A stretch of DNA of 64,000 nucleotides from Pokkaliibacter plantistimulans (GTDB lineage: Bacteria; Pseudomonadota; Gammaproteobacteria; Pseudomonadales; Balneatricaceae), in assembly GCF_003194385.1 (NCBI RefSeq), contig NZ_LAPT01000002.1:1-64000 (forward strand), given 5' to 3'. Shown here in pieces: positions 8,341 through 17,967 of this stretch. The notes beneath the pieces were generated by a model. That model was not told the origin of the DNA. It did not search any database and saw nothing but the letters and a program-made list of their open reading frames with translations. Both the position numbers and the translations under genes were made by a program. Numbering within the stretch: the first letter of the stretch is position 1; each line of letters starts with the position of its first letter.

Positions 8341-8707
8341 GGCAGGGTGCCTCCGGTTGATGATCGGTTCACGTCAGATGCCAGGCAGGTGTATGCGCTG
8401 TGACGCATCGGCCATACGGCGTTGAATACGTTGCGGATACTCATTCAGGGCCACTAACGTATTGATTGCCCGAATGCTGCCGCCTCAGCGCTGGATGCCC
8501 TGTCTGGCTCTTGAGATCGTGAGTAGTCTGTTAGAAACAGAAGTGACCATTGAGTTCCTATTGTGTGCGTCATTTCCACAATTGGAGCAGGTGGTTGGAA
8601 AAGGGACGGGGTGAGGACAGAGCCAGCGCCAGGTCTGGGAGGGCATGGCAGGAAAGGCCGTGCCACCCTCCGGTGGTGGCCTTGCCTGCAAAAGGATAAA
8701 CAGCGGG
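8341..8707. other. 367-bp intergenic stretch with one long imperfect hairpin
   Basis: No gene seen. Positions 8648-8689 form an imperfect inverted repeat (GCAGGAAAGGCC... against ...GGCCTTGCCTGC) just past the end of the minus-strand flotillin gene, without a T-run. It could end the operon's transcript. The rest should hold the promoter of the DUF1223 gene, but I see no convincing -35/-10 pair. Confidence 0.4.
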
Positions 8708-10450
8708 TTAGTCTTTTTTCAGGGGATTGTCGTTCAGAGCTGTCAGGCCATTGATGTCTCCGCCCTTGAGGCCGATTTCCGACAGCAGGGAGTCCAGCAA
8801 GGGTGCCTGAGCACGGTAGCGCAGGGCACTGTTGACCATCTGGTCGGCCAGCGATCCTTTACCGGCATCATCCGCATTACCCAGCGCGCCGGACTCCTGA
8901 CCCATGCCCTGTACCTGCAGGATCTTGATGTCGCTGATCTGCTCCATGGGTTTGACCGACTCGCGGATGATGTTGGGTAACTGTTCCAGCAGGGCCAGAC
9001 GGACCTGCATGGCAATCTGCTCGGCTGACAGCAGGTTGCTGGCTTCGTTGACGGCGCGCTTGCCTTCGGCTTCTACCGTGAACTGGCGGGCCTGCGCATC
9101 GGCCAGCAGCAACTGCGCATCGGCCTGACCGCGGGCCTGCAGACGGGCCTTCTCGGCTTCTGCTTCCGCGGCAATACGAATGGCTTCGGCCTGATCTTCC
9201 GCGGCCTTCTTCTCGGCTTCGGCGGCGACAACGATGGTGATGGCTTCTTTCTCGGCTTCCTGACGGGCGTTGACCAGCTCAATGGTCTTGGCACGTTCGG
9301 CGCGCTCGGTATCCCGCACGGTGATGACGTTCTCTTCTTCCTTCACCGCTGCAGCACGAGCACGGTCGGCTTCGGCCTTGGCTTCGGATTCAGCGCGGGA
9401 TTTCTCCGCCACGGCAATGGCGCGTTCCTGCTCGGCCAGCTCGACGGCTTTACGTCGTTCGATCTCGGACTGTTCCAGAGCACGTTCCTTGCTGATTTCG
9501 CGCTCTTTAACCGCCTGTTCTTTCTGGATGTTCTCGTTCTGAATATCACGCTCGGCGTTGATACGGCGCAGGTCCACTTCACGCTGGGCGGCAATTTCCG
9601 CCTCTTCGGCCTCACGCTTTTTCTCTGCCTGTTCGCGGGCGATTTCTGCCGACTGGGCGGCACGACGCACGGAAATCTCCCGCTCCTGCTCCAGACGGGC
9701 GTACTCCTCATCACGGGAGATTTGCAGCTTAGTGCGCTCGGTTTCCAGATTCTTCTGCTTGATGGCGAGGTCGGTTTCCTGCTCGATATCGTTGCGTTTC
9801 TTACGGCGTGACTCGATGGCTTCGGTCAGTTTGGTCAGACCTTCGGCGTCGAAGGCATTCTGCGGGTTGAAGTGCTCAAAGCCGGTCTGATCAAGGCCGG
9901 TGAGCGACACGGTTTCCAGCTCCAGACCGTTTTTCAGCAGGTCTTCGGAGACCACCTGCTGCACTTTCTGCACGAAGTCGACGCGCTTTTCGTGCAGTTC
10001 TTCCATGGCCATCTCGGCCGCCACCGCACGCAGGGCATCAACAAACTTACCTTCCACCAGCTCCTTCAGTTCGTTCGGGTGCATGGTTTTCATCCCCAGC
10101 GTCTGGGCGGCGTTGGCGATGGATTCACCGGTGGGCTTGACCCGCACATAGAACTCGGCGGTGACATCAACACGCATACGGTCACGGGTGATCAGCGCCT
10201 GTTCTGAAGCCCGGCGTACTTCCAGACGCAGGGTGTTCATATTGACCGGGATGATTTCGTGCAGCACCGGCAGCACCAGCGCGCCACCGTTGACGATGAC
10301 TTTCTCGCCACCGAAGCCGGTACGTACGAAGGACACTTCCTTGGTGGCACGTCGATACAGGCGCACCAGAATCAGGCCAATGGCGAACAGGGCGACAATC
10401 ACCACCCCAGCGATGATGGCAATATTGATCAGGTTGTTCAGATCGATCAT
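8708..10450 (-). CDS. yqiK: Flotillin-like SPFH protein (YqiK family)
   Basis: A 580-residue membrane-anchored scaffold. One transmembrane helix sits near residues 7-30 (IAIIAGVVIVALFAIGLILV), followed by an SPFH/band-7 domain (about 30-210, with VRTGFGGEKVIVNGGALVLP) and a very long charged coiled coil (about 230-500, rich in E, A, R and K). This is the plan of bacterial flotillins that organise membrane microdomains. The start at 10450 (MIDLNNL) is preferred because AGGAG lies upstream; an ATG 9 codons earlier has no ribosome site. It is the last gene of a pspA-like, yqiJ-like, yqiK set, the same partners seen in other gammaproteobacteria, pointing to membrane-stress or fluidity work. Confidence 0.9.
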   Translation of the reverse strand: MIDLNNLINIAIIAGVVIVALFAIGLILVRLYRRATKEVSFVRTGFGGEKVIVNGGALVLPVLHEIIPVNMNTLRLEVRRASEQALITRDRMRVDVTAEFYVRVKPTGESIANAAQTLGMKTMHPNELKELVEGKFVDALRAVAAEMAMEELHEKRVDFVQKVQQVVSEDLLKNGLELETVSLTGLDQTGFEHFNPQNAFDAEGLTKLTEAIESRRKKRNDIEQETDLAIKQKNLETERTKLQISRDEEYARLEQEREISVRRAAQSAEIAREQAEKKREAEEAEIAAQREVDLRRINAERDIQNENIQKEQAVKEREISKERALEQSEIERRKAVELAEQERAIAVAEKSRAESEAKAEADRARAAAVKEEENVITVRDTERAERAKTIELVNARQEAEKEAITIVVAAEAEKKAAEDQAEAIRIAAEAEAEKARLQARGQADAQLLLADAQARQFTVEAEGKRAVNEASNLLSAEQIAMQVRLALLEQLPNIIRESVKPMEQISDIKILQVQGMGQESGALGNADDAGKGSLADQMVNSALRYRAQAPLLDSLLSEIGLKGGDINGLTALNDNPLKKD

Positions 10451-10522
10451 GGGGAATTCAACTCCTTTGAGATTCATGTAGCTAAGACTGATGCTTGTGA
10501 TCGTTTGGCATCAGCGATCCTG

Positions 10523-11197
10523 TCAGGGCCGTCCATGGCTGGCGGACAACTGCGGATGGGGGTTGGCAATCGCCCGGAAACGGCTGCCAAGTTGTCTTAT
10601 CAGCAGAACTTCCTCGCCCTGCCTGAGGACGGCGTCCTCTTCGTCCGGCTCGACCATCACATAGTGGGTCTGACCGAACTGATCCCGGGTACGGGCTTCG
10701 GCAGGGCTGCCGTGGCGCGCTTCGCCGAGCGTAATAATGGCAATACGTCCGACCAGTGCGTCGGAGCGAATGGCGGTGGTTTCATCCCGCGGCATCACCT
10801 TGCCCACCAGACTGCTCAGCGCCCGGGTACAGGGCAGGGTCAGCAGCAGACTGGGCAGGCACATCAGCCAGCCCGGCCACAGCAGGCCGGTCAGCTGCAG
10901 AGCGATGGCCTGCAGACCAATACCGATCAGCCCGAAGCAGGTGAGGAAGACGATCAGCACTACCAGCAGGGGCACTTCGCCGACTTTCATCCAGCCGAGC
11001 AGACGTGACAGGGCATTACTGTTGTCAGGCAGGTGAGCATCGGTATGCAGGTCAAGGCCGGGGATCAGGTGCTCAAACAAGCCTGAAAGGCCCATGCCGA
11101 GCAGGGTGGCGCCACCTTCCAGCACCGCCAGTATCAGCATGATGGCCAGAGCTACAGAGAAAATCAGGTTTTCATCAGCAAGCAGCAGATGCCACAT
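10523..11197 (-). CDS. yqiJ: YqiJ-family inner-membrane protein with OB-fold tail
   Basis: 224 residues. The first half has several membrane helices: VALAIMLILAVLEGGATLLG near the start, then PLLVVLIVFLTCFGLIGIGL and a third hydrophobic stretch around WLMCLPSLLLTLP. The soluble C-terminal part (about 140-224), with ALVGRIAIITLGEARHGSPAEA, fits the OB-fold (NfeD-like) domain of YqiJ proteins. NfeD/YqiJ proteins are standard partners of flotillins and are thought to assist their assembly. It lies 72 bp before the flotillin start and 53 bp after the PspA-like gene, all on the minus strand. AAGGACA precedes the ATG. Confidence 0.85.
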   Translation of the reverse strand: MWHLLLADENLIFSVALAIMLILAVLEGGATLLGMGLSGLFEHLIPGLDLHTDAHLPDNSNALSRLLGWMKVGEVPLLVVLIVFLTCFGLIGIGLQAIALQLTGLLWPGWLMCLPSLLLTLPCTRALSSLVGKVMPRDETTAIRSDALVGRIAIITLGEARHGSPAEARTRDQFGQTHYVMVEPDEEDAVLRQGEEVLLIRQLGSRFRAIANPHPQLSASHGRP

Positions 11198-11250
11198 GAC
11201 GGTGTCCTTGGCAGAGTGAAAAGGAGAGCGTGGACTGGCTACGATGGGCT

Positions 11251-11925
11251 TCAGTGTTCATGGTTGCGCGGTCCGGCGACGTCGCTCGCAGCTGGCTCGG
11301 CTGCCGTGTGCTGGCGCTGCGCCTTGGTGGCGGCCAGCCGTTCGGCAATCTGCTGTTCCTGACTGAGCTGTTCCAGCTCCGCCAGCTGTTGTGCCTGCAG
11401 CGGTGCCAGATGGCAATCGGCGACCACACTGGCCAGCGGCGCGGCAGTATTGCTGAACGGACCACGCGGAATGTCCTGCTGCTGGCTGTGTTCGCGCACC
11501 AGATCCAGTTCACTGCGCAGTTCGTACTGCTTGGCACTGAGGGCTTTAAGGAAGGTATTGAGTTCGCTTTCGCGGTCACTGAGGGTGCGAAGCTGCACGG
11601 TGATGGACTGGATCTGGCTTTCCAGTTGCAGCTGCTCGGCGATGATGGTCTGTGCCAGATCATCGCGCTGGCTGTCGACCGCCTGTGTCAGTGGCATGGC
11701 CAGCCGGCGGTGCTGTTGCTGTAACTGCTGACGTTGCTTGTCAGCCTGATACTTGCTGGCACTGACCTGGCCAAATTCGTGGCGAATGCTGTCAGCCAGG
11801 CTATCCACTTCCGCCATGGCCTGAGCATAGGCCTGCTCCGGGCAACTGCGCTCCAGTGCGGCCAGCCAGTGGCTGAGATTGCTACTGATCAGGCGGCTGA
11901 CGCGTTTCAAGAGTATGTCGGCCAT
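11251..11925 (-). CDS. PspA/IM30 (ESCRT-III-like) family protein
   Basis: 224 residues, almost wholly alpha-helical and coiled-coil, with the PspA/IM30 pattern of an N-terminal amphipathic helix (MADILLKRVSRLISSNLSHWL), AYAQAMAEVDSLADSIRHEF, and long helices rich in Q, L, E and R. PspA-type proteins polymerise on damaged inner membrane to hold the proton-motive force. As first gene of the set with yqiJ and the flotillin gene it suggests one membrane-protection unit. It lacks the classical pspF-pspBC context, so the regulation differs from the E. coli psp system. Divergence from canonical PspA is considerable, so it is a family-level call. Confidence 0.8.
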   Translation of the reverse strand: MADILLKRVSRLISSNLSHWLAALERSCPEQAYAQAMAEVDSLADSIRHEFGQVSASKYQADKQRQQLQQQHRRLAMPLTQAVDSQRDDLAQTIIAEQLQLESQIQSITVQLRTLSDRESELNTFLKALSAKQYELRSELDLVREHSQQQDIPRGPFSNTAAPLASVVADCHLAPLQAQQLAELEQLSQEQQIAERLAATKAQRQHTAAEPAASDVAGPRNHEH

Positions 11926-12143
11926 GCACCTTCCCTCTGTGCGTTACTGCATCATGCAGTCGGTGAGTGGCGGCGATGATCTGCATCGGCAGGTGGCTAG
12001 CGTCCTTGCGCCGTGCCTATCGCCATCGGAGTCGATGCATCATTCTTGGCGATTAACGGACGTCTTGCAACAGAATGTAATCAAGGATGGAGAAAAGGTT
12101 TATTTATCGTCTCGTTGCGTTAACGAAGTGCTGAGTGGCGGGC

Positions 12144-12182
12144 AAAAAAAAGCGCGGCCCACTGGAGAGGGAGTGGCCGCGC
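12144..12182 (-). terminator. Strong intrinsic terminator of the EF-hand gene
   Basis: On the minus strand GCGCGGCCACT pairs with AGTGGGCCGCGC (one bulged base) and is followed by eight T (positions 12151-12144). It lies 54 bp beyond the stop codon of the EF-hand gene. Confidence 0.9.
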
Positions 12183-12199
12183 AATGGTGATTATTGATG

Positions 12200-12224
12200 G
12201 TGACACTGCGTTTGACAGTGTCAC
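12200..12224 (-). repeat. Perfect 9-bp hairpin before the terminator
   Basis: GTGACACTG and CAGTGTCAC pair perfectly around 7 nt, just after the EF-hand stop codon and before the terminator. It may protect the mRNA 3' end. Confidence 0.5.
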
Positions 12225-12235
12225 GCTGAAAAAGT

Positions 12236-12985
12236 TCAGCCCTGATGGTGTTGTTTGTGCGCCGCCTGCAGTTCGGTCAGGGTGACTTTGCCATCTTTGT
12301 CGGCATCGAGCTGGTCAAAGTGTTTGGCCAGACGTGGCATGGCTTTTTCGGCTTCGGCCAGCGACAGGGCGCCATCACCGTCGGTGTCGGCCTTCTTGAA
12401 CTCATCCATTAACTTAGCCTGACGTTCGCCATCATCCATGCGGCCGTGTTTGCCGTCATGATGCTTGCCACCGTGCATACGCATCTGGCTGGTGATTTCT
12501 TCTCTGCTCAGCTGCCCGTCGCCATTCTTGTCCATGGCAGCAAAGCGCTGGGCGGCCTCGGCCTCAAACTCCTCTTTGGAGATCTGGCCATCACCATTGG
12601 TGTCAGCTTTCTTGAAGCGCTCGTCAAAGCGCGCCTGCATCTTGCCCTGCATGTCTTTCATGCGTTCGTCGTGATGCGCCTGCCAGTAGGTTTTCAGTTC
12701 ATCGGGGGTCAGCTTGCCGTCTTTGTTGGCATCGATATCGTCAAAGTGCTTGGCCAGACGTGGTATGGCGGCATCCACTTCCGCTTTGGACAGTGCGCCA
12801 TCGCCGTCGGTATCGGCTTGCTTGAAGTGTTCTTCCATCCGTGCCTTGCCGTCGCCCAGCTTGCCGCTCATGTCAGTGCTGGCAGCGTAGACCGCGGTAG
12901 CGGTGCCCATCATGCCGATGACCAGCAGGGAGGTGCGCAGGATACGGTTAGAAGCGGTGTTTTTCAGATTGGTCAGTGCTTTCAT
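12236..12985 (-). CDS. Exported calcium-binding protein with six EF-hands
   Basis: 249 residues. A signal peptide (ILRTSLLVIGMMGTATAVYA, cleavage near residue 34-35) sends it to the periplasm or surface. Six canonical 12-residue EF loops are visible: DTDGDGALSKAE, DANKDGKLTPDE, DTNGDGQISKEE, DKNGDGQLSREE, DTDGDGALSLAE and DADKDGKVTLTE. They come as three pairs, and the first and third pairs are near copies (both contain PRLAKHFD). A His/Gly/Lys-rich linker (MHGGKHHDGKHGRMDD) separates pairs two and three and could bind metal as well. The role is unknown: calcium buffering or sensing are the usual suggestions. It is monocistronic, with its own strong terminator. Confidence 0.9.
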   Translation of the reverse strand: MKALTNLKNTASNRILRTSLLVIGMMGTATAVYAASTDMSGKLGDGKARMEEHFKQADTDGDGALSKAEVDAAIPRLAKHFDDIDANKDGKLTPDELKTYWQAHHDERMKDMQGKMQARFDERFKKADTNGDGQISKEEFEAEAAQRFAAMDKNGDGQLSREEITSQMRMHGGKHHDGKHGRMDDGERQAKLMDEFKKADTDGDGALSLAEAEKAMPRLAKHFDQLDADKDGKVTLTELQAAHKQHHQG

Positions 12986-13291
12986 GGTCGATTACCTCAT
13001 CTGTTGACTTGCCACTGCGGTGGCGTGTGGGCGATTGCCCGTCGTTATCAAGGGCTGCGTTACCACTGGCTGAGCCCATGACCTGTACTTTGAGGTAAAT
13101 CCAGCGTTGCAGCTGTTGCGCGCAATGACGTAGTGTCACAGCGGGGTGGCTTTGTCATCCTGTGTAATAGTTCGCCAACGGCAGCCTTCTCTGGCACGGC
13201 TATCATAAGCATCATCACACCGGACGCTGTGCAGCGAACGCTGGCGGGTGCAGATGGCCAGTGCAGCCGGTTCTTATTGATAGGTGAAGTA
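12986..13291. other. 306-bp divergent promoter region between the EF-hand gene and ompR
   Basis: No gene supported. It must contain the promoters of both divergent genes. I do not see a -35/-10 pair strong enough to place. An in-frame ATG at 13133 would extend OmpR by 53 residues, but that stretch is unlike any OmpR and lacks a ribosome site. Confidence 0.5.
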
Positions 13292-14017
13292 ATGGAACAA
13301 GAACGCGGAAAACTCCTGATTCTCGATGACGAAGCCGATTTGCGTAATCTGCTCAGTCGCTATCTGGGTGGCCGTGGTTACCGGGTACGTCAGGTAGAAA
13401 ATGCCGAGCAGCTGGACAAGGTGCTGAGCCGTGAGAGCTTTGACCTGCTGATTCTGGATGTGATGATGCCGGATGAAGACGGCCTGTCCATCTGTCGTCG
13501 CCTGCGGGCCGGTGGCGAAACCATCCCCATCATTATGCTGACCGCCCGGGGTGAGGCGGTGGATCGTATCGTCGGGCTGGAAATGGGCGCCGATGACTAT
13601 CTGCCCAAACCCTTTGAGCCACGCGAGCTGCTGGCCCGTATCGAGGCACAGCTGCGCCGCCAGCATATGCTCGGCGCGCAGTTGCGTCAGCAGCCGGAAG
13701 AGGTGGTGGTGTTTGGTCCCTTCCGCTTTGATCCGGTGGCGCGCTCGCTGACCCGTGATGGCGAGCCGGTGCAGATTCACAGCAGTGAGTTTGAGTTGCT
13801 GCGGGCGCTGGCGGCCAATGCGGGCCGGCCATTGAGCCGCGAACGCCTGATTGAAGTCAGCCGTGGCCGCAATGCTGAAATCACCGAGCGCAGTATTGAT
13901 GTGCAGATCATGCGCCTGCGCCGCCTGCTTGAAGATAACCCCGCCGAGCCCCGTTATATCCAGACCGTGCGTGCGCTCGGTTATGTACTGGTGACCAAGA
14001 ATGCCCCAGTGGACTAA
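13292..14017 (+). CDS. ompR: OmpR response regulator
   Basis: 241 residues: a receiver domain (LLILDDEADLRNLL, phosphoacceptor Asp56 in LLILDVMMPDEDGLS, switch region IIMLTARGEAVDRIVGLEMG, Lys in LPKPFEP) and an OmpR/PhoB winged helix (about 140-235) with SIDVQIMRLRRLLEDNPAEP and RYIQTVRALGYVLV. The pieces DGLSICRRLR and VDRIVGLE..ADDY.PKPF.PRELLARI agree with E. coli OmpR, so this is called OmpR rather than a generic family member. It controls outer-membrane and osmotic-response genes. The start at 13292 has AGGTGA 7 nt upstream. Its 3' end overlaps envZ by 17 bp, showing translational coupling. Confidence 0.93.
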   Translation: MEQERGKLLILDDEADLRNLLSRYLGGRGYRVRQVENAEQLDKVLSRESFDLLILDVMMPDEDGLSICRRLRAGGETIPIIMLTARGEAVDRIVGLEMGADDYLPKPFEPRELLARIEAQLRRQHMLGAQLRQQPEEVVVFGPFRFDPVARSLTRDGEPVQIHSSEFELLRALAANAGRPLSRERLIEVSRGRNAEITERSIDVQIMRLRRLLEDNPAEPRYIQTVRALGYVLVTKNAPVD

Positions 14018-15320
14018 TGCCGAGCGCTGGCCACGCTTTTTGCGCTGGGCGGTGCACAGTCTGTTTGCCCGCCACCTGTGGGTGCTGATCGCGCTGATTC
14101 TGTTTGCCCAGATCAGCAGTCTGACCATCTTCCGCGAAGCCGTGGAAAAACCCATGACCCGCGAGCTGGTGTCGCTGGTCGGGCGTCAGCTGCAGTCGGT
14201 ACGTGCCGGTTTGCAGGCCCTGCCGCCATTCGAGCGCAAGCGCTTCATCATGGCCTACAACGAGCAGGCCAAGCGTTCAGAGCCCCGCACCGGCGGCATG
14301 TTCACCGTGCCGGCATTGCAGCGCATGCTGGTGCACCGGGCTTCGCGCATGCTGCGTCAGTACGGTATGGAGCTGTTGGTGCGCCGTGAAGAGCCGGGCT
14401 ACATCTGGATCAAGGTCGAGCTGGACGGTCAGCAATACTGGATGCTGGCAACCGCGTCGGAATTGCCGCTGGGCCTGTCGGCCATGACTCTGGCGATCTG
14501 GCTGACGGCCATGGTGCTGGCCATCGTCGGTGCCCTGTGGACCCAGCAGCTGCTGCATAAGCCATTGAAGCGGCTGGTGCAGGCATCACGACAGCTGGGG
14601 CAGGGGCAGCCGATTGAGCCGCTGCCGGAGAAAGGCCCCACGGAAGTGGTGGAGGTCAGCCGCAGCTTCAACCAGATGACCCGCGCACTGATGGAGCAGG
14701 AAAAGGAACGCACCCTGATGCTCGCCGGTGTCTCTCACGATTTGCGTACGCCGCTGACCAAGATGCGGCTGGCTGCAGAAATCATGGAAGACATCGCTGA
14801 TGAAGAGCTGATCGTCAGCATGCGTCAGAGCTGCCGGCAGATGGACAGCATCATCGACCAGTTCATGGATATGGCCCGTATCGGCGAAGGTGAAGAGCTG
14901 GCGCCCGGTGATCTGGTCTATCTGGTGGAGGATGCGGTATCGCTGATGGATATGCCGATCCGCTGTGATCTTCAGCCCCTGCCGCCGGTCCGCCTCAAGC
15001 CGCAGGCGATGCAGCGGGTGGTGATCAATCTGCTGGAAAATGCCCGCCGCTACGCCAGACCGGAGTTTGTGGTGGCGACCTGGCAGGAAGGCGAGCGGGT
15101 GTATCTGGCGGTGACCGATCAGGGGCCGGGCATTCCTGAAGAGAAGATGGGGGCGATGTTCACTCCCTTTGTGCGCGGTAATCAGGCGCGCAGCGGGGTT
15201 CCCGGTGCCGGTCTGGGGTTGGCGATCGTACAAAAGATCGTCCACCAGCACGGCGGTGAGGTGTCTTTGCACAATCGCCCTGAAGGGGGGCTGGAAGTGC
15301 GTATCAGTCTGCCGGCGTAA
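14001..15320 (+). CDS. envZ: EnvZ-type osmosensor histidine kinase
   Basis: 439 residues in the inner membrane. TM1 near residues 25-45 (LWVLIALILFAQISSLTIF), a periplasmic part of about 110 residues, TM2 near 160-180 (MTLAIWLTAMVLAIVGALW), a HAMP domain, the dimerisation/phosphotransfer domain with LAGVSHDLRTPLTKMRLAAE (His246), and a HATPase domain with N-box VVINLLENARRYA and G-boxes DQGPGIPEEKMG and GAGLGLAIVQKIV. The SHDLRTPLTK box is EnvZ-like. It would phosphorylate and dephosphorylate OmpR in response to osmolarity. It begins inside ompR in another frame, so the two are made together. A weak hairpin follows at 15396-15411. Confidence 0.92.
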   Translation: MPQWTNAERWPRFLRWAVHSLFARHLWVLIALILFAQISSLTIFREAVEKPMTRELVSLVGRQLQSVRAGLQALPPFERKRFIMAYNEQAKRSEPRTGGMFTVPALQRMLVHRASRMLRQYGMELLVRREEPGYIWIKVELDGQQYWMLATASELPLGLSAMTLAIWLTAMVLAIVGALWTQQLLHKPLKRLVQASRQLGQGQPIEPLPEKGPTEVVEVSRSFNQMTRALMEQEKERTLMLAGVSHDLRTPLTKMRLAAEIMEDIADEELIVSMRQSCRQMDSIIDQFMDMARIGEGEELAPGDLVYLVEDAVSLMDMPIRCDLQPLPPVRLKPQAMQRVVINLLENARRYARPEFVVATWQEGERVYLAVTDQGPGIPEEKMGAMFTPFVRGNQARSGVPGAGLGLAIVQKIVHQHGGEVSLHNRPEGGLEVRISLPA

Positions 15321-15395
15321 GCCACCGCAGGGAGAACAGCGGGTATGCCTCAGCGTGCGCCCGCTGCACTTTGTCTCAGGGGCTGACGCCCTCCG

Positions 15396-15419
15396 GGGGC
15401 AAGCGCGCCCCTGCCTTTT
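15396..15419 (+). terminator. Candidate terminator after envZ
   Basis: GGGGC (15396-15400) and GCCCC (15407-15411) pair around six bases and are followed by TGCCTTTT. The stem is short, so the call is tentative. It lies directly before the end of the convergent dctD-like gene. Confidence 0.4.
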
Positions 15420-15420
15420 G

Positions 15421-16767
<1,347 letters not shown>

Positions 16768-16936
16768 GGCGTGTCCTTACAGAGTTCGGGTGAGATGCTG
16801 TGCCGACCGTCGCGACAGCCAGCGGATGCAGCAGGCTTGCATAATAGCAAAGTTGCCTTCACAAAGGAGAAGGGCGCTGTGGCCGTGGTCAGGGCAGTTC
16901 ACGCTGCGAGACACGGAAAACCAACAAGGAGGCTAG

Positions 16937-17893
16937 ATGCTGCGTATTTGCCATGCTGTTCCCGGTCAGGAAAAAGTGTTTACCGAAAACGTGCTGCCGG
17001 ATCACTGGCCGCCTGCCAGGGACGAGCAGATCTGGATCGACATGGGTGCCATCGACAATGAGCAGGAGCGGCAGATTCTGCTGGCGCTGGGGATTGAGCC
17101 GCTGATGGTGGAAGACATCCAGCATCCGCGCAAGCCGCCAAAGCTGGAATACCACGACGACTATACCTTTATCCTGCTGCGCGGCATGGATCAGGAAAGT
17201 ACCAGCCAGAATCTCAAGACCCTGCAGATTTCCTTTCTTATCGGCGACAACTTCCTTATCACCCGGCATCAGGGCCGCTCTCGCAGTGTCGAGGAAAGCT
17301 GGCAGGAAGTCATGGCTGCCCAGTCTCCACTACAGGCCGCCGATACCGCCCGGCGCATCATGCAGCGCATTCAGGATCGCTATGTGCCGATGCTGATGGA
17401 TCTGGAGAATCGTCTTGGTGAAGTGGAAGAGGAGCTGGTCGAGAATGCCAATGATGAGCTGCTGTCGGAGCTGGTGGGCTACAAGACCCGCCTGCGGCGG
17501 CTGCGTCGCACCTTCAATTATCACGAGCGGTTGTTCTCACAATGGAAGGAGGATGTGGAGGAAGAACTGGGTGAACCGGATCGCGCCATGACCCGGCTGT
17601 ATGAGGCGGCGGAGCGCCTGCAGAGTCTGGTCTCACTCTATTACGACTGGGTTGGCGACCTGTCTGACGGTTATATTTCCCTCGCTTCCCACCGTCTCAA
17701 CAACATCATGAAGGTGCTGACGGTGATCACCGCTATCTTTGTGCCCCTCAGTTTTCTGGCCGGTCTGTACGGCATGAACTTCGATAACATCCCCGAACTG
17801 CACTTCCGCTACGGCTATTTCGTGCTGTTGCTGGTGATGACCGGCATTGCGGCAGCACTGCTGTGGCTGTTCCGTAAATCACGCTGGATCTGA
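16937..17893 (+). CDS. CorA-family divalent cation transporter (ZntB-like)
   Basis: 318 residues. The long N-terminal cytosolic part is helical and acidic. Two C-terminal helices follow: VLTVITAIFVPLSFLAGLYG ending in the GMN signature (YGMNFDNIPEL), and FVLLLVMTGIAAALLWLFRK with a basic end. This is the funnel-shaped pentamer plan of CorA/ZntB. CorA proteins carry Mg, Co or Ni; ZntB members move Zn with protons. The sequence does not decide, although the HFRYGY loop after GMN resembles non-canonical CorA/ZntB branches. AAGGAGG sits just before the ATG. It is monocistronic and convergent with the methyltransferase-like gene across a hairpin. Confidence 0.88.
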   Translation: MLRICHAVPGQEKVFTENVLPDHWPPARDEQIWIDMGAIDNEQERQILLALGIEPLMVEDIQHPRKPPKLEYHDDYTFILLRGMDQESTSQNLKTLQISFLIGDNFLITRHQGRSRSVEESWQEVMAAQSPLQAADTARRIMQRIQDRYVPMLMDLENRLGEVEEELVENANDELLSELVGYKTRLRRLRRTFNYHERLFSQWKEDVEEELGEPDRAMTRLYEAAERLQSLVSLYYDWVGDLSDGYISLASHRLNNIMKVLTVITAIFVPLSFLAGLYGMNFDNIPELHFRYGYFVLLLVMTGIAAALLWLFRKSRWI

Positions 17894-17923
17894 GCTTGCG
17901 CTGATAACACTTTGTACTGCTGA

Positions 17924-17946
17924 GTGCCCAGCCGGTGGCTGGGCAC
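17924..17946. terminator. Perfect 10-bp hairpin between convergent genes
   Basis: GTGCCCAGCC and GGCTGGGCAC pair perfectly around GGT, in the 74-bp gap between the CorA-type and methyltransferase-like genes. There is no T-run on either side, but the position suits a bidirectional transcription stop. Confidence 0.5.
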
Positions 17947-17967
17947 GGTGGTCAGTGACGCTTGCGC

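Noticed and set aside
8708-11008. Long plus-strand frames antisense to the flotillin and YqiJ genes (for example 10259-11008)
   Set aside because: No family likeness; both minus-strand genes have clear domains and ribosome sites.
13133-13291. Longer OmpR start at 13133
   Set aside because: The 53 extra residues are unlike any OmpR, while the ATG at 13292 has a ribosome site and the usual start.
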